Of a stretch of DNA of 64,000 nt, positions 8,801 to 18,100 are shown piece after piece (position 1 is the stretch's first letter; each line of letters begins with the position of its first letter). The notes beneath the pieces were generated by a model that was given only the letters and a program-made list of their open reading frames with translations, was not told the origin of the DNA and did not search any database. The position numbers were made by a program, and so were the translations under genes. The DNA is taken from assembly GCA_017559955.1 (NCBI GenBank), contig JAFYPQ010000020.1, positions 1 to 64,000 on the forward strand, in the 5' to 3' direction. The DNA comes from Bacteroidales bacterium (GTDB taxonomy: Bacteria > Bacteroidota > Bacteroidia > Bacteroidales > G3-4614).

Positions 8801-9764
8801 CTAATATCTCATTTGTATTTGCTAATGCTTCAGGTATATCAGCAAATACATCATTCATCTCTTCTATGGTCTTGAACCACTCCTGCTTTGAATAAAGCAT
8901 ACGTGTTTCATCATCCAAATCTTTACTTGTGCTTAAACATATTAATCGATCATGTGCCTCGGCATGCTCTTCATTTACAAAGTGAACATCATTGGTACAT
9001 ATCAACTTTACATTGTGCTTCTTAGCCAACGATACAAGCACCTCGTTTACTCCCTTTTGAATTTCGTAGGTTTCATGATTTGCACGGGGAACTGTAGCTT
9101 TATGACGTTGCAACTCCAAATAATAGTCATCGCCAAATACGCTTTTGAACCATTCGATAGCCTCCTCAGCCTCCGAGATTGAACCTTGTATGATTTTTCT
9201 TGGCACCTCTCCACCCAAACAGGCAGATGAGACAATCAAGCCCTCACTATACTTTTTAAGATCATCCCTATCGGTACGAGGACGCATATAAAATCCTTCT
9301 GTCCAGGCATGCGAAACCAATTTTATAAGATTATGATATCCTTGTAGGTTTTTTGCCAATACCACCAAATGATAACCGCCCTGCTCTTGTTTTGTTTGCT
9401 TGCTAAATCGGCTTTCGCCTCGTGCCACATACATTTCACAACCGATTATAGGCTTGAAGATTTTTTGTTTCTGTGCTTCAAGTTCTGCCTCTACTTCCGA
9501 TATTTGTGTTTCGTCTGCACCCTCGCTTCGTAAAGTTTCAAGTTTTTTTGTAAGATCCTTTATTGCAGATTTTACTCCGGAATTTTTTTTGTTCACATAG
9601 TTATAGAACTCTTTTATTCCGAACATATTACCATGATCGGTTATAGCCATTCCTCGCATATTATTGGCAATGGCTTTATCGACCAAAGCTTGAACAGAAG
9701 CCTGACCGTCAAGTATTGAATAGTGCGTATGCACATGCAAATGAACAAATGGTTGTAGCGACAT
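5895..9764 (-). CDS. dnaE: DNA polymerase III subunit alpha
   Basis: 1289 residues: the catalytic replicative polymerase subunit, DnaE type. The N-terminal PHP domain begins at once (HLHVHTHYSILDG, residues 8-20) and keeps its metal-binding histidines. The polymerase aspartates are in LPDIDIDFDDDGRGEV, and finger motifs such as RPGPMEYIP and YQEQVM are present. The C-terminal part has the helix-hairpin-helix stretch GLGAVKGVGENAA and an OB fold (IIIGGIVTSYREGLTKKG). There is no internal 3'-5' exonuclease, which distinguishes it from PolC. A TAAATTTG box on the minus strand at 9790-9797 is a possible promoter, without a clear -33 element. Confidence 0.97.
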   Translation of the reverse strand: MSLQPFVHLHVHTHYSILDGQASVQALVDKAIANNMRGMAITDHGNMFGIKEFYNYVNKKNSGVKSAIKDLTKKLETLRSEGADETQISEVEAELEAQKQKIFKPIIGCEMYVARGESRFSKQTKQEQGGYHLVVLAKNLQGYHNLIKLVSHAWTEGFYMRPRTDRDDLKKYSEGLIVSSACLGGEVPRKIIQGSISEAEEAIEWFKSVFGDDYYLELQRHKATVPRANHETYEIQKGVNEVLVSLAKKHNVKLICTNDVHFVNEEHAEAHDRLICLSTSKDLDDETRMLYSKQEWFKTIEEMNDVFADIPEALANTNEILDKVEFYSIDNPPIMPTFNIPEEFGTEEEYRQKYSHQDIFDEFTRDENGNVVLSQEDAEAKIKRLGGYDKLYRIKLEADYLSKLAYDGAAKRYGELTPELLERMNFELYIMKTMGFPGYFLIVQDFIAAARNMGVSVGPGRGSAAGSMVAYCLGITQIDPIKYDLLFERFLNPDRISLPDIDIDFDDDGRGEVLRWVTEKYGANKVAHIITYGTMAAKMAIRDVARVEKLPLSDADRLAKLIPAHLPEVNGKEPKITIKNCIAGVPELKDAAENGNELTRETMLYAEMLEGNVRGTGVHACGTIICRDDITDWVPVSTADDKETKEKLLVTQYEGSVIEDTGLIKMDFLGLKTLSIIKEAIKNVKESKGIEVDIDSIPIDDKLTYDLYSAGRTIGTFQFESPGMQSHLRNLKPTTFEDLIAMNALYRPGPMEYIPQFIKRKHGIEPIEYDIPIMEQYLKDTYGITVYQEQVMLLSRLLGNFTRGMSDALRKAMGKKIRSKLDELKPKFIEGGKQNGHDPKVLEKIWGDWEKFASYAFNKSHATCYSWVAYQTAYLKAHYPSEYMAAVLSRNISDITEITKFMDECKVMGIKVLEPDVNESNLKFTVNKEGNIRFGLGAVKGVGENAARAIIEEREKNGLYTSLFDFARRVNLNACNRKNVENLILAGAFDNFNEATREQFFATNTKGEMFLDLFMRYGVSYQIDKSKQQNSLFGADMVEIPTPEVPRAERWSDLERLNRERDLVGVYLSSHPLESYSLLLDYVCNLSLKNFSSDLEKYANSDIIIGGIVTSYREGLTKKGSPYGIITIEDYSGTAEIALFSKDFINFGAYGKEGLYLLVQGKVEIAKYNNKPQLRIAKISLMDEAMTNAIKDITIVVDSQNFDSSKAIAVNEVVNKYIGGTGQLKFEIVDKSQGYNVPLYSRSKKVKIDRELVSVLDTIDGITVKVNGKAIEKAVDVQEELLVEEFVSD

Positions 9765-9939
9765 ATATCTTTTGTTTTTCGTTGACTTACAAATTTAAGA
9801 AGAATTATTTTGTTTTATCTCTAAAAAAGAAAAAGTTATCAACAATCGAAACTGTTTTTCTCCATATAAAAAATAAATATGCGACACAAAGAGCGTTATG
9901 AGTGAATTATATTTAGTAATTTCGTAAAAACTTTTTGCT

Positions 9940-10608
9940 ATGTACAAACTTGTTATTTTTGATTTAGACGGCACACTTTTAAACACAATTGGCGACCTCG
10001 CCGAAAGTTGTAATTATGCTTTAAAGATGTGTGGATACACCCCACACCCCGTGGAAGCATATAACTATTTTGTCGGCAACGGAATAATGAAGCTTTTTGA
10101 ACAAGCCTTGCCCCAAGATGCAAGAGATGCAAAAACTCTTAGAGAGATGAAAGAGTACTTTCTGTGGCACTACGAAAGAAACAACGCTGTTTTCACCAAG
10201 CCTTACGATGGCATTATCAATCTGCTTAACAGACTCAAAGATGACAATTTTATGTTGGCTATAGCTTCAAACAAATATCAGGAAGCAACTGAACAAATAA
10301 TAAAAAATTATTTTAGCAATATTGATTTTGTGAAGGTTTTAGGGCAAAGAGAGGGCATTCCGATTAAGCCCGACCCATATATCATAAACGAGATTTTAAA
10401 CTTCTCCAACGTCGCTCCTCACGAAACGATATACGTGGGAGATTCGGGTGTCGATGCCGCTACAGCTTTAAATATCGAAGGACTGACATATATAGGCGTC
10501 AGCTGGGGATTCAGGTCGGTTGACGAACAAAAAAGTTTTGGGGCTAAACTTTTTGCCAATACCCCAAATGACATTTGGGAGATAATCGTATCTTCGACAC
10601 AATTATAA
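9940..10608 (+). CDS. HAD family hydrolase, phosphoglycolate phosphatase-like
   Basis: 222 residues. Motif I is FDLDGTLLNT near the N-terminus, with the nucleophile and acid/base aspartates. Motif II is the IASNK region, the motif III lysine is in KPDPY, and motif IV is VGDSGVDAATA. The helical cap between motifs I and II puts it in HAD subfamily IA, like Gph and other small-molecule phosphatases. The true substrate cannot be told from sequence. It is divergent from dnaE and stands alone. An inverted repeat of the AATTAGG family begins at its stop codon. Confidence 0.85.
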   Translation: MYKLVIFDLDGTLLNTIGDLAESCNYALKMCGYTPHPVEAYNYFVGNGIMKLFEQALPQDARDAKTLREMKEYFLWHYERNNAVFTKPYDGIINLLNRLKDDNFMLAIASNKYQEATEQIIKNYFSNIDFVKVLGQREGIPIKPDPYIINEILNFSNVAPHETIYVGDSGVDAATALNIEGLTYIGVSWGFRSVDEQKSFGAKLFANTPNDIWEIIVSSTQL

Positions 10609-10649
10609 TTAGGAATTAGAAATGAGGAATGTTTTATTAATTCCTAATT
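10607..10649. repeat. AATTAGGAATTA inverted repeat
   Basis: AATTAGGAATTA (10607-10618) and its exact reverse complement TAATTCCTAATT (10638-10649) flank 19 bases. Related tracts occur at 34861-34991, 41590-41640 and 49417-49450. It may act as a weak hairpin behind the HAD gene. Confidence 0.6.
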
Positions 10650-10770
10650 AGAGCATAACTATAAACTTGATATTTTTTTATCAAAAAAATTATGTTTTTG
10701 ATATAAAAATTGTAACTTAGCAAACAGATAAACATAAAAAAGATTAGCTATTGATTTATTTTTACACACT

Positions 10771-11316
10771 ATGTTATTTGAGAAGACCGATATTGAAGGA
10801 GTTTTCATTATAACTCCAAATTTTATTGGCGACAACAGAGGTTATTTTGTTGAGCGATACAGAAAGGATCTGTTCGACAAAGAGATTGGAAGTGTTGATT
10901 TTATCCAAGACAATCAATCTTTATCGTCAAGAGGTGTATTAAGGGGTCTGCATTACCAAAAAGGTGAATTCTCTCAAGCAAAAATGGTTTGGGTGTTATC
11001 AGGTAAAGTTATTGACGTTGCCGTTGATTTACGAAAAGAGTCTCCTACTTTTGGTAAGTATGTTATGGCAGAGCTATCGGACGAGAATAGAAAGATGCTT
11101 TTTATTCCTCGTGGCTTCGCTCATGGTTTTTTAGTCATATCAGAGCAAGCAATACTTGCCTACAAAGTTGATAATATATATGCCCCAACAGAAGAGGTTA
11201 CAATATCTTTTGATGACAAAGATATTGACATAAAATGGCCTATTGATGGCATAGAGCTAAAATTATCTGAAAAAGACAAAAGAGGAATTCATTTTATTGA
11301 CGCAGAATATTTTTAA
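10771..11316 (+). CDS. rfbC: dTDP-4-dehydrorhamnose 3,5-epimerase
   Basis: 181 residues, standard RmlC length. The enzyme epimerises C3 and C5 of dTDP-4-keto-6-deoxyglucose in dTDP-rhamnose synthesis for surface polysaccharides. The catalytic His is at 61 (RGLHYQ). The substrate-binding segment FIPRGFAHGF spans 111-120, and the catalytic Tyr region is AYKVDNIY (130-137). rfbA, rfbB and rfbD are not adjacent. The Sel1-repeat gene follows after 10 bases and is probably cotranscribed. The upstream TAACTTAG (10713-10720) is a weak -7 candidate. Confidence 0.94.
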   Translation: MLFEKTDIEGVFIITPNFIGDNRGYFVERYRKDLFDKEIGSVDFIQDNQSLSSRGVLRGLHYQKGEFSQAKMVWVLSGKVIDVAVDLRKESPTFGKYVMAELSDENRKMLFIPRGFAHGFLVISEQAILAYKVDNIYAPTEEVTISFDDKDIDIKWPIDGIELKLSEKDKRGIHFIDAEYF

Positions 11317-11326
11317 TGGTATTTTT

Positions 11327-12157
11327 ATGAAAAAGTTTTTTTTATCAATAACACTTATGCTCTCGAGCATAAATTTATTTGCTCAAAGTTTCGAAGAAGC
11401 AAAACAGGCTTATGATAATGGTGATTACAATACTGCCATTACAATTGCCGAACAATTAACAGATTGCCCTGATGCTCAAATTCTTCTTGGCAATATATAT
11501 ATTGACGGACTCGGCATAAATCACGCCAACTTTGCCAAAGCCATGGAATATTACCAAAAAGCCGCAGACGCAAATAATGCGGAAGCTCAATATATAATAG
11601 GTTCGTTATTTTACTCGGGCAGAGGTCTGCATCAAAGCTATTCAGAAGCAGCTGTTTGGTACGAAAAGTCGGCTTTAAATGGATATGCTCAAGCCCAATC
11701 AGACTTGGGAGAGATGAATTATAGAGGGAAAGGTATTCCTCGAGACTATACAAAAGCGGCAAAATGGTTTGAAATGGCTGCCGAGCAAAACGACGCAAAA
11801 GCTATGTTTTTCCTTGGAGGAATGTATAACAGCAGAAATCAGGGTGTTCAAACAAACACTTTAAAAACTGCCGAGTTATGGAGAAAATCTGCAGCTCTTG
11901 GTTATCCAAATGCAGAATTTTATTTGGGACAAATGTACTTAATCGGCAGAGGTGGAATTACACAAAATAGCGACTCTGCCATGATATGGATTGACAAAGC
12001 TGCCAATGACGGTTGCATTGATGCTCAATTTTATTTGGGAGAAAAAGCCCTCTCTTCGGGCGATATCGAAAAAGCCAAAGAGTGGTATGGAAAAGCTGCC
12101 GAAAAAGGTCTGCAAAAGGCTCAGATGAAACTTGATGCAATTTCAAACGAACAATAA
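11327..12157 (+). CDS. Exported Sel1-repeat (TPR-like) protein
   Basis: 276 residues with a signal peptide (MKKFFLSITLMLSSINLFAQ). About six Sel1-like repeats of about 36 residues follow, with the usual A-x2-LG-x2-Y-x-G-G-x4-A-x-WY-x-KAA pattern (for example GRGLHQSYSEAAVWYEKSA, and KGIPRDYTKAAKWFEMAA). Such solenoids mediate protein contacts and are probably periplasmic here. The start at 11327 is preferred over the in-frame ATG at 11297 because it gives a proper signal peptide and does not overlap rfbC. Function unknown. Confidence 0.88.
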   Translation: MKKFFLSITLMLSSINLFAQSFEEAKQAYDNGDYNTAITIAEQLTDCPDAQILLGNIYIDGLGINHANFAKAMEYYQKAADANNAEAQYIIGSLFYSGRGLHQSYSEAAVWYEKSALNGYAQAQSDLGEMNYRGKGIPRDYTKAAKWFEMAAEQNDAKAMFFLGGMYNSRNQGVQTNTLKTAELWRKSAALGYPNAEFYLGQMYLIGRGGITQNSDSAMIWIDKAANDGCIDAQFYLGEKALSSGDIEKAKEWYGKAAEKGLQKAQMKLDAISNEQ

Positions 12158-12173
12158 TTGACAATCGATATTG

Positions 12174-12217
12174 TTTTAAATATTAAAGGCTCCCAAAGGA
12201 GCCTTTAATATTTAAAA
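12174..12217. terminator. Bidirectional terminator
   Basis: A 20-bp perfect stem (12174-12193 with 12198-12217) with a CAAA loop, GC-rich apex GGCTCC/GGAGCC and A/T-rich flanks. It lies between the convergent Sel1 and lipoprotein genes. Confidence 0.92.
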
Positions 12218-12229
12218 CAGAGCACATCA

Positions 12230-12718
12230 CTATTCGCCCATTTCAGTTGTAGTAGGATATACTACATATGTTTTATCCTCCATACTACCTATATACTTAT
12301 TAAACTCAGAGAGAGTCTCAAACGACTCAACTTTCTCTAATATAAGGGGTGTTTCATACCCTTCGGATATTCCCATTCTCAAAGATATTACCGCAGGAAA
12401 ATCACTATCTGTAAACTCAACATTCTCTGGCTGAATTACAGTTGCCTTCATCCTAGGTATAAATCCCCATGGCAATTGTTCAAATATAGTATCCCACATT
12501 CCAAAGCCTGAATAATCATAACGTCGCTCAATGGTAAGAGGGTCGAGATAGGTTATCTCCACATGCAAGCCCTTTAAAGATGTTACCTCTTCCTTTATTT
12601 CAAATGCATAACATACATCTTTGGTGTTATACATAAAACCTGTATCCTCGGGATCTCCACACGATGTAGCTACGCACAATCCCAACATTAAACCTATTGC
12701 TAAAAGTAATTTCTTCAT
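12230..12718 (-). CDS. Hypothetical lipoprotein
   Basis: 162 residues. MKKLLLAIGLMLGLCVATSC ends with a lipobox Cys, followed by GDPEDTG. I do not recognise a domain in the rest. The mature part is rich in beta-prone and acidic stretches (HVEITYLDPLTIERRYDYSG). The gene sits 9 bases downstream of an outer membrane barrel gene and probably shares its transcript, so it is likely a cell-envelope protein. It ends at a strong bidirectional terminator. Confidence 0.75.
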   Translation of the reverse strand: MKKLLLAIGLMLGLCVATSCGDPEDTGFMYNTKDVCYAFEIKEEVTSLKGLHVEITYLDPLTIERRYDYSGFGMWDTIFEQLPWGFIPRMKATVIQPENVEFTDSDFPAVISLRMGISEGYETPLILEKVESFETLSEFNKYIGSMEDKTYVVYPTTTEMGE

Positions 12719-12727
12719 ATTTATTTT

Positions 12728-13375
12728 CTAAAACATATATGCTGCCGATATTTGCCAACGCTTTGCTTTTGAAGTAAACTCCAAACCCGTATTCCCTAAT
12801 ACATATTTATATGTATAATCCACGGGAAATATATAATTAAATCCGATATTTAAATGATCAAAAAACACCAATCCTGCCCCAACCCCAATGCCTATAGATA
12901 GAGATCTTGTCTCATTCTTCAACAATGATGGATTTATTCCCTCTGCCTCCAAAGATGATTTTATATAATCTTCTATATCACCTCCTTTGCTTAGATTAAA
13001 TGCAAAATCGGGACCTGCCGCAAAATATATTCCAATGATTTTACCCGCCGATATTTGCCACTTTACATTTATCGGGAGTTCAATAATATGTCTGATATCC
13101 GATATACCTCCCTTTTTATTTTCATATCTCACCTTGTCGTGAGCATACATTAATGCAGCATCGATATTAAATCCCAAAGGCAGGTTCGCATTTACCATAG
13201 GTCCGATAAAAAATCCACCTCTATTATCAGAAGAGAAATTATCCTTAAAATCACCCTTAAACGATAATTCCGACAATGTCATTCCTCCTTTTAGTCCATA
13301 TCTGAAATTTTTTGCTGAGATTGTTGACACAGCACATAAGAACATAACAAACAATATTATTGATATTTTCTTCAT
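12728..13375 (-). CDS. Outer membrane beta-barrel protein (PorT/porin-family type)
   Basis: 215 residues with a signal peptide (IILFVMFLCAVSTISA). The mature protein begins FRYGLKGGMTLSEL, a phrase typical of the small Bacteroidetes outer membrane barrel family. Alternating hydrophobic strands run to a C-terminal aromatic strand (RWQISAAYMF), as barrels have. About 8 strands fit the length. A TACTTTTG -7-like box lies at 13403-13410 on the minus strand, without a matched -33 element. Ligand and function unknown. Confidence 0.85.
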   Translation of the reverse strand: MKKISIILFVMFLCAVSTISAKNFRYGLKGGMTLSELSFKGDFKDNFSSDNRGGFFIGPMVNANLPLGFNIDAALMYAHDKVRYENKKGGISDIRHIIELPINVKWQISAGKIIGIYFAAGPDFAFNLSKGGDIEDYIKSSLEAEGINPSLLKNETRSLSIGIGVGAGLVFFDHLNIGFNYIFPVDYTYKYVLGNTGLEFTSKAKRWQISAAYMF

Positions 13376-13434
13376 AGCACTCTTTATTTACTCGTTTAAA
13401 TACAAAAGTAATATTTTATTCTTATCTTTTAAAC

Positions 13435-13468
13435 AAAAAAAGGCTGACGTTAATTCGCCAACCTTTTT
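13435..13468 (-). terminator. Terminator of tRNA-Met
   Basis: On the minus strand GGTTGGCG (13456-13463) pairs with CGTCAGCC (13442-13449) with two G-U pairs. The flanking A5 extends the stem into a run of seven T. It begins 2 bases after the tRNA end. Confidence 0.85.
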
Positions 13469-13469
13469 G

Positions 13470-13543
13470 TAGCGGGAACGAGAATTGAACTCGTGACCTC
13501 CGGGTTATGAATCCGACGCTCTAACCAACTGAGCTATCCCGCC
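13470..13543 (-). tRNA. tRNA-Met (CAT)
   Basis: 74 bases forming a full cloverleaf on the minus strand. Acceptor GGCGGGA pairs with TCCCGCT (the outermost pair is G-U) and the discriminator is A. The D stem is GCTC/GAGC, the anticodon loop TTCATAA, and the T stem ACGAG/CTCGT. CCA is not encoded. It lacks the C1-A72 mismatch and the three G-C anticodon-stem pairs of an initiator, so it is elongator Met. A lysidine-modified tRNA-Ile2 also reads as CAT and cannot be fully excluded. Confidence 0.93.
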
Positions 13544-13559
13544 ATCCCTTTTGCGGTTG

Positions 13560-13590
13560 CAAAGGTAGGCATTATTTTTTGCTTATGCAA
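13560..13590 (-). promoter_or_regulatory. Promoter of tRNA-Met
   Basis: Minus strand: TTG (13588-13590), 20 bases, TACCTTTG (13560-13567). The same -7 octamer precedes tRNA-Lys at 52635. It gives a leader of about 10 bases. Confidence 0.65.
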
Positions 13591-13680
13591 GAATTGAGTA
13601 AAAAAACTTTTACAAAATATGCCATCCTCCATGTTTTTGTTAATAGAAGAATGGCATATTTTTTTATTTAAACATCTAAT

Positions 13681-14310
13681 TTAGAACGACATTCCTAATT
13701 TAAATCCTGCATTATTAAGACCTTTTACATCATATATCAAAACCTTCGATTTGTTAGTTGCATAGGCATAATACAACGCCAAATGTATTCCTACGGTTTG
13801 ACTCGATGTAAAATATATTGTTGTTCCTATTTCAGGAGAGACATAAAATCCCCATCCATCATCACTGCTTGTAAAAGAGTTGTAATAAGATGATACTTTC
13901 GAATATTCAGGACCTAATTTTAGAGCCATATAGGGTTTTACTATAGCATCCGGGATGAATCTATAACGCACAGAAACTCCAAATGGCAATTGAAATATTG
14001 AGTGTTGCTGATCGGTTGTTAGGGATGACGTTTCGGTAAGTTTCAATGTTTGTCGTTCAATATATTCATTATTTGTACTATATGTCATAAATGCACCGAT
14101 ACCGAAATTGTCGGTTATGTAATATCCTCCATCAAATGACATTCCCCAACCTGCTGCTTTATCGGCAAAGGATGTATTTATAGGAATATTGAACTGCCAA
14201 TCCACATCTATATATCCATTTTCGGTTATTTGCGATTTGGCTGTATGGGGTACAACTATTAAAGATATAAATAGTATTACCGATATAATTGATTTATTTA
14301 TCGTCTTCAT
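13681..14310 (-). CDS. Outer membrane beta-barrel protein
   Basis: 209 residues with a signal peptide (SVILFISLIVVPHTAKSQ). Repeated amphipathic strands follow (GWGMSFDGGYYITDNFGIGAFM, GVSVRYRFIP, FYVSPEIGTTIYF), ending in the typical terminal Phe strand (GFKLGMSF). This fits an 8-stranded small barrel of the OmpA/OmpW size class. The ATG at 14310 (MKTINKS) is preferred over 14319. It lies 22 bases after the DUF4136 lipoprotein gene, so the pair is probably an operon. Ligand unknown. Confidence 0.82.
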   Translation of the reverse strand: MKTINKSIISVILFISLIVVPHTAKSQITENGYIDVDWQFNIPINTSFADKAAGWGMSFDGGYYITDNFGIGAFMTYSTNNEYIERQTLKLTETSSLTTDQQHSIFQLPFGVSVRYRFIPDAIVKPYMALKLGPEYSKVSSYYNSFTSSDDGWGFYVSPEIGTTIYFTSSQTVGIHLALYYAYATNKSKVLIYDVKGLNNAGFKLGMSF

Positions 14311-14332
14311 AATAATCATTATTGTATTGTTA

Positions 14333-14962
14333 CTACTTTCTAATATACTCGGACTGGTTGAATGCTTGATTTACGCCTCTCTTGGCTTTATTTACATCTG
14401 TTCGGGTTGAGCCACTCATTGTTCCTCCAACACACATACTCCATATCTGTTGAAGTTTTTCTGTCGTTTTATCTATACTAATTATCTCTCCCAATAAAGA
14501 ACCAACATCATAACGATATGTTACAGCATATGAAGGGTATGGGTAGATTGGACCCCAATCCCACCAATAATACGAACCCCACCACCAATCATACCAATAA
14601 TAGGGCGAATAATAATCGGTAAAATAGTATGTATTTTCGATATAACTTAATTGAATTCCCAAATCGGCACTCTCACGCTCTGCCTTAGCCAACTGCACAT
14701 AACCTCTATCTTTCATATTAGAAGCGAAAGTACTTATTATTGACTGAGCATTTTCGTCATACCAATTTTCTACCTTCCCCGACAATACCTTTATGGTATC
14801 TGATATATAAAATGTTGAATACTTCGAAAAATCGACAGACTTATCATAATCGGTATAAGTTACAAACTCCGTAGAGAGTTCGTCGAAGTCGGGATCTTTC
14901 TGACACGAAACTATAGTCGAAAGAAGTACGACAATCATTAATAGTGTTGTTAATCTTTTCAT
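14333..14962 (-). CDS. DUF4136 family lipoprotein with an aromatic-rich segment
   Basis: 209 residues. MKRLTTLLMIVVLLSTIVSC ends in a lipobox Cys. The mature part (VDFSKYSTFYISDTI, FASNMKDRGYVQL, ADLGIQLSYIENTYYFTDYY) matches the DUF4136 pattern. About residues 112-150 are extraordinarily rich in Tyr and Trp, in runs such as YYWYDWWWGSYYWWDWG. The C-terminal domain resumes as DVGSLLGEIISIDKTTEKLQQIW. Function unknown; location is a membrane of the envelope. A TATTTTTG box lies upstream at 15021-15028 on the minus strand. Confidence 0.85.
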   Translation of the reverse strand: MKRLTTLLMIVVLLSTIVSCQKDPDFDELSTEFVTYTDYDKSVDFSKYSTFYISDTIKVLSGKVENWYDENAQSIISTFASNMKDRGYVQLAKAERESADLGIQLSYIENTYYFTDYYSPYYWYDWWWGSYYWWDWGPIYPYPSYAVTYRYDVGSLLGEIISIDKTTEKLQQIWSMCVGGTMSGSTRTDVNKAKRGVNQAFNQSEYIRK

Positions 14963-15103
14963 ATTTATTTTTATTTTGATAGCATATAAAAAACGCTCAT
15001 GCTAGGCATTTTGTTTGATACAAAAATAGATATAATATTTCCATTATTTACATAGAATAAAAAAATAATTGTTCCAAAATGTTAATATATGCTTTTAGTT
15101 AAG

Positions 15104-15133
15104 TTGCCATTTTATTTTTTTTGAGTAAATTTG
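15104..15133 (+). promoter_or_regulatory. Promoter of the subtilase gene
   Basis: TTG (15104-15106), 19 bases, TAAATTTG (15126-15133), an exact consensus match. Start predicted near 15140, which excludes the upstream in-frame start at 15131. Confidence 0.7.
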
Positions 15134-15154
15134 CTTATTAAAGAACCAATTGAT

Positions 15155-18100
15155 ATGAAGAAGAACCTTTTTATTATTGCAATCTTATCTTTAGTTTGCT
15201 TAGCAACTTCTGCACAACCTAAGATAGAGCCAGAACTTCAACAAGCACTTAGTAGCAGAAGCAGTGAGATGATAAGTATAAATATCGTTCTCAATGAACA
15301 AATTAATACTACTCTTTTAAAATCAAAAACTTTTCTTATAAAAGATGCAGAGATTAGAAAAGGACTTATAGTTAAAGAACTTAAAGCATACTCAAAAGAT
15401 AATCAGTCTGATATCTTAGATTTTCTAAAAGCAGAAGAGGCTAAAAATTGTGTAGCAAATATCAAGAGCCACTGGATTGCAAACTCAATATGTTGCGATG
15501 CAACAAAAGATGTTATTGAGAAATTGACTCAATACAACAACATTGAGGTTATTGGACTAAATCAAGAAGTTCAGTTGCTTTGTAATAGCAATGACTCTTC
15601 TATCGAGGAGTACACTTACAACCTCAACGCAATGCCTCATATCATACAGATTAATGCTGATGATGTTTGGAGTTTGGGCTATACTGGTAAAAATGTTGTA
15701 GTCGCAGTATTGGACTCCGGAACAAATTTTGAGCACTATGACCTAAACGACCACTTATGGATTGGTTATGCTGATACTGATGGAGACGGAGAGGAAGATG
15801 ATATTATCTATGGCTGGAACTTTGCTACTAAAGACGCAATAGGCAATAGTAATATAAAAGATGACTATGGACATGGAACTCACTGTGCCGGTATCGTTTG
15901 TGGCGACGGAACATCGGGCAACACAACAGGTATTGCCCCCGATGCCTCTCTGATGACTGTTAAAATTGTAAACAGAACAGGCGGAGGTACTCCAGAACAG
16001 ATGATCAGTGGAGTAGAATTTGCTGTTGAGAACGGAGCTGATATTTTAAGCATGTCGTTAGGTTTTAAAAACTATCAAATTGGCGATGCTGCAAAAATAG
16101 CTCTTCGTAAAACTTTTGAGAATGTTTTAGAAGCAGGAGTTATTGTTTGTGCTGCCGCAGGTAACGATGGAAATAGTGTTGGAGTCCCTAACAATGTTGA
16201 CGTCCCTGCCAGCTGTCCTCCACCCTATTTACACCCCGATCAAACTTTAACCGGAGGATTGTCGAGTGTTGTGTGTGTGGGCGCAGTAAATAGCAACGAT
16301 GAATACGCATCATTCTCATCACAAGGTCCTTCAACATGGGGAGAGATAGACGAATGGAACGACTATCCTTTTAACGATAGCAATATCGGACTTATCCGCC
16401 CCGACATTGTTGCTCCTGGAGAATTGATTTACTCTCTAAAACACGATAATAACGATAAATATAAATTCAATTCCGGAACATCTCAAGCGACTCCTTGTGT
16501 TGCCGGAGTAATGGCTCTGATGCTAGAGAAGAACCCTTCTCTAACTCCTGCTGAGATTTGCGAAATTATAGAAACAACTGCCGTTAAACTTTCTGACAAA
16601 AAAAACAATGCCACCGGTTCGGGTCGTATTGATGCTTTAAATGCAATAAACGAAGTTGAAGCAGTAGAGGGGAAACCCTATATTAGACTTTCGGCATTTT
16701 CACCTAATAAAACTCCACTATGCAGTAATTTAAACATATCGGCTACATTGAAAAACTATGGTAACGGCAAAAATTCAAATACGACGACTGTTACTCTTTC
16801 AACAAATGACCCATATATAACTATTACAAATGCAACTCAATCGTTAGGCTCTATTAACAAGAATGAAGAAGAAAATATTTTATTTTCAATAGCAATAGAT
16901 GCAGCTACTCCAAACGGACATATTGCATACTTCAAGGTTACAACAACCGATGGAGAACTTGTTTGGTTCGATGAATTTTCTATTACAATTGAGTCTGTTG
17001 CTAAAATTTTATTTGAATCAAAATCAGTAGATACAATTAAAGCTGGAGAGGTTGTGTCATTTAATGTTGAAATGATTAACTCAGGAACTACTGCTACAAC
17101 CAAGAACTCTTCTGTTTCCTTGTCATCATCTTCTCCATATGTATCGATTATTGAAGGAGAGGCAACATTGTCTCCAATGGAGATTAACGAGAAAGAGGCT
17201 GTTAATTTCTCAATAAAGGTAGATAAATCAATTCCTAACAACAGTCTTATTAATTTAGATTTAAATGTTACTCCTAATGACTTTAAGGAGATTAACAACT
17301 TTATCTACGAGTTTGAGATTGGCAAAGACCGATATGGATATTATGAAGATGGTCTTGATGGCTGGACTACGTTTGATGCCAGCGACGATGGAAGAGACCA
17401 CCCCTGGTCGCATTCATCACTTTACGCCACTCACAAAATTGAGAATATAGGAACGCTACACTCTGGGAAAGGGTGCATGATGAGTGAAACTTACTGCCAA
17501 GCATCTTTGATTGGATACGAAATTCCTATTGACAACTATTTTGTTTCGCCAAAGATTAAAGCTACAAAAGATAGTAAATTCAGTTTCTGGGCAAAATCAC
17601 ACTCCGGTTTCTATTATGGCCAACACTTTGGCGTTGCAATATCTGAAACAAATAACAATTCAGAAGAATACTTCACCACAATAAAAGATTGGACTATTAC
17701 AAACAAAGAGGATTCGGATTGGACAAAGTTCAGTGTAGATTTAAGCGAATATGAGGGAAAGGATATTTACGTTGCCATTCGCCATTTCTTTAGTGAAGCT
17801 GAATGGCATAACTTAACTAACGGATATGACCTATACGTTTTATACATTGATGATGCCATGCTTGAAAACGTGATAGATATATCTCAAAATGTTACATACG
17901 AAAACTATAGCAACTTCTCATTGAATGTTAAATCTGACCCTATTGTTGCTCCTTCAAACGTGAAGGCAACCGCAGTTAACGAAAATAGCATTAACATAAC
18001 ATGGGATGCTGTTACCAATGCTCAAAGCTATAACCTATACCGTGATGGTGCTTTGGTTACAAATGTTAAAGGCACTCAATATACTGACACCAACCTTAAA

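Larger units (their letters stand above)
13376..13680. other. Spacer carrying tRNA-Met
   Basis: About 305 bases between two outer membrane protein genes. It contains the tRNA-Met gene, its promoter and its terminator, all on the minus strand, plus an inverted ATGCCAT/ATGGCAT pair around 13620-13660. I see no protein gene. Confidence 0.7.

Noticed and set aside
13470-13543. Initiator tRNA or tRNA-Ile2 instead of elongator tRNA-Met
   Set aside because: Initiator hallmarks (unpaired first base, three G-C pairs in the anticodon stem) are absent. The Ile2 alternative cannot be excluded by reading alone, but nothing favours it.
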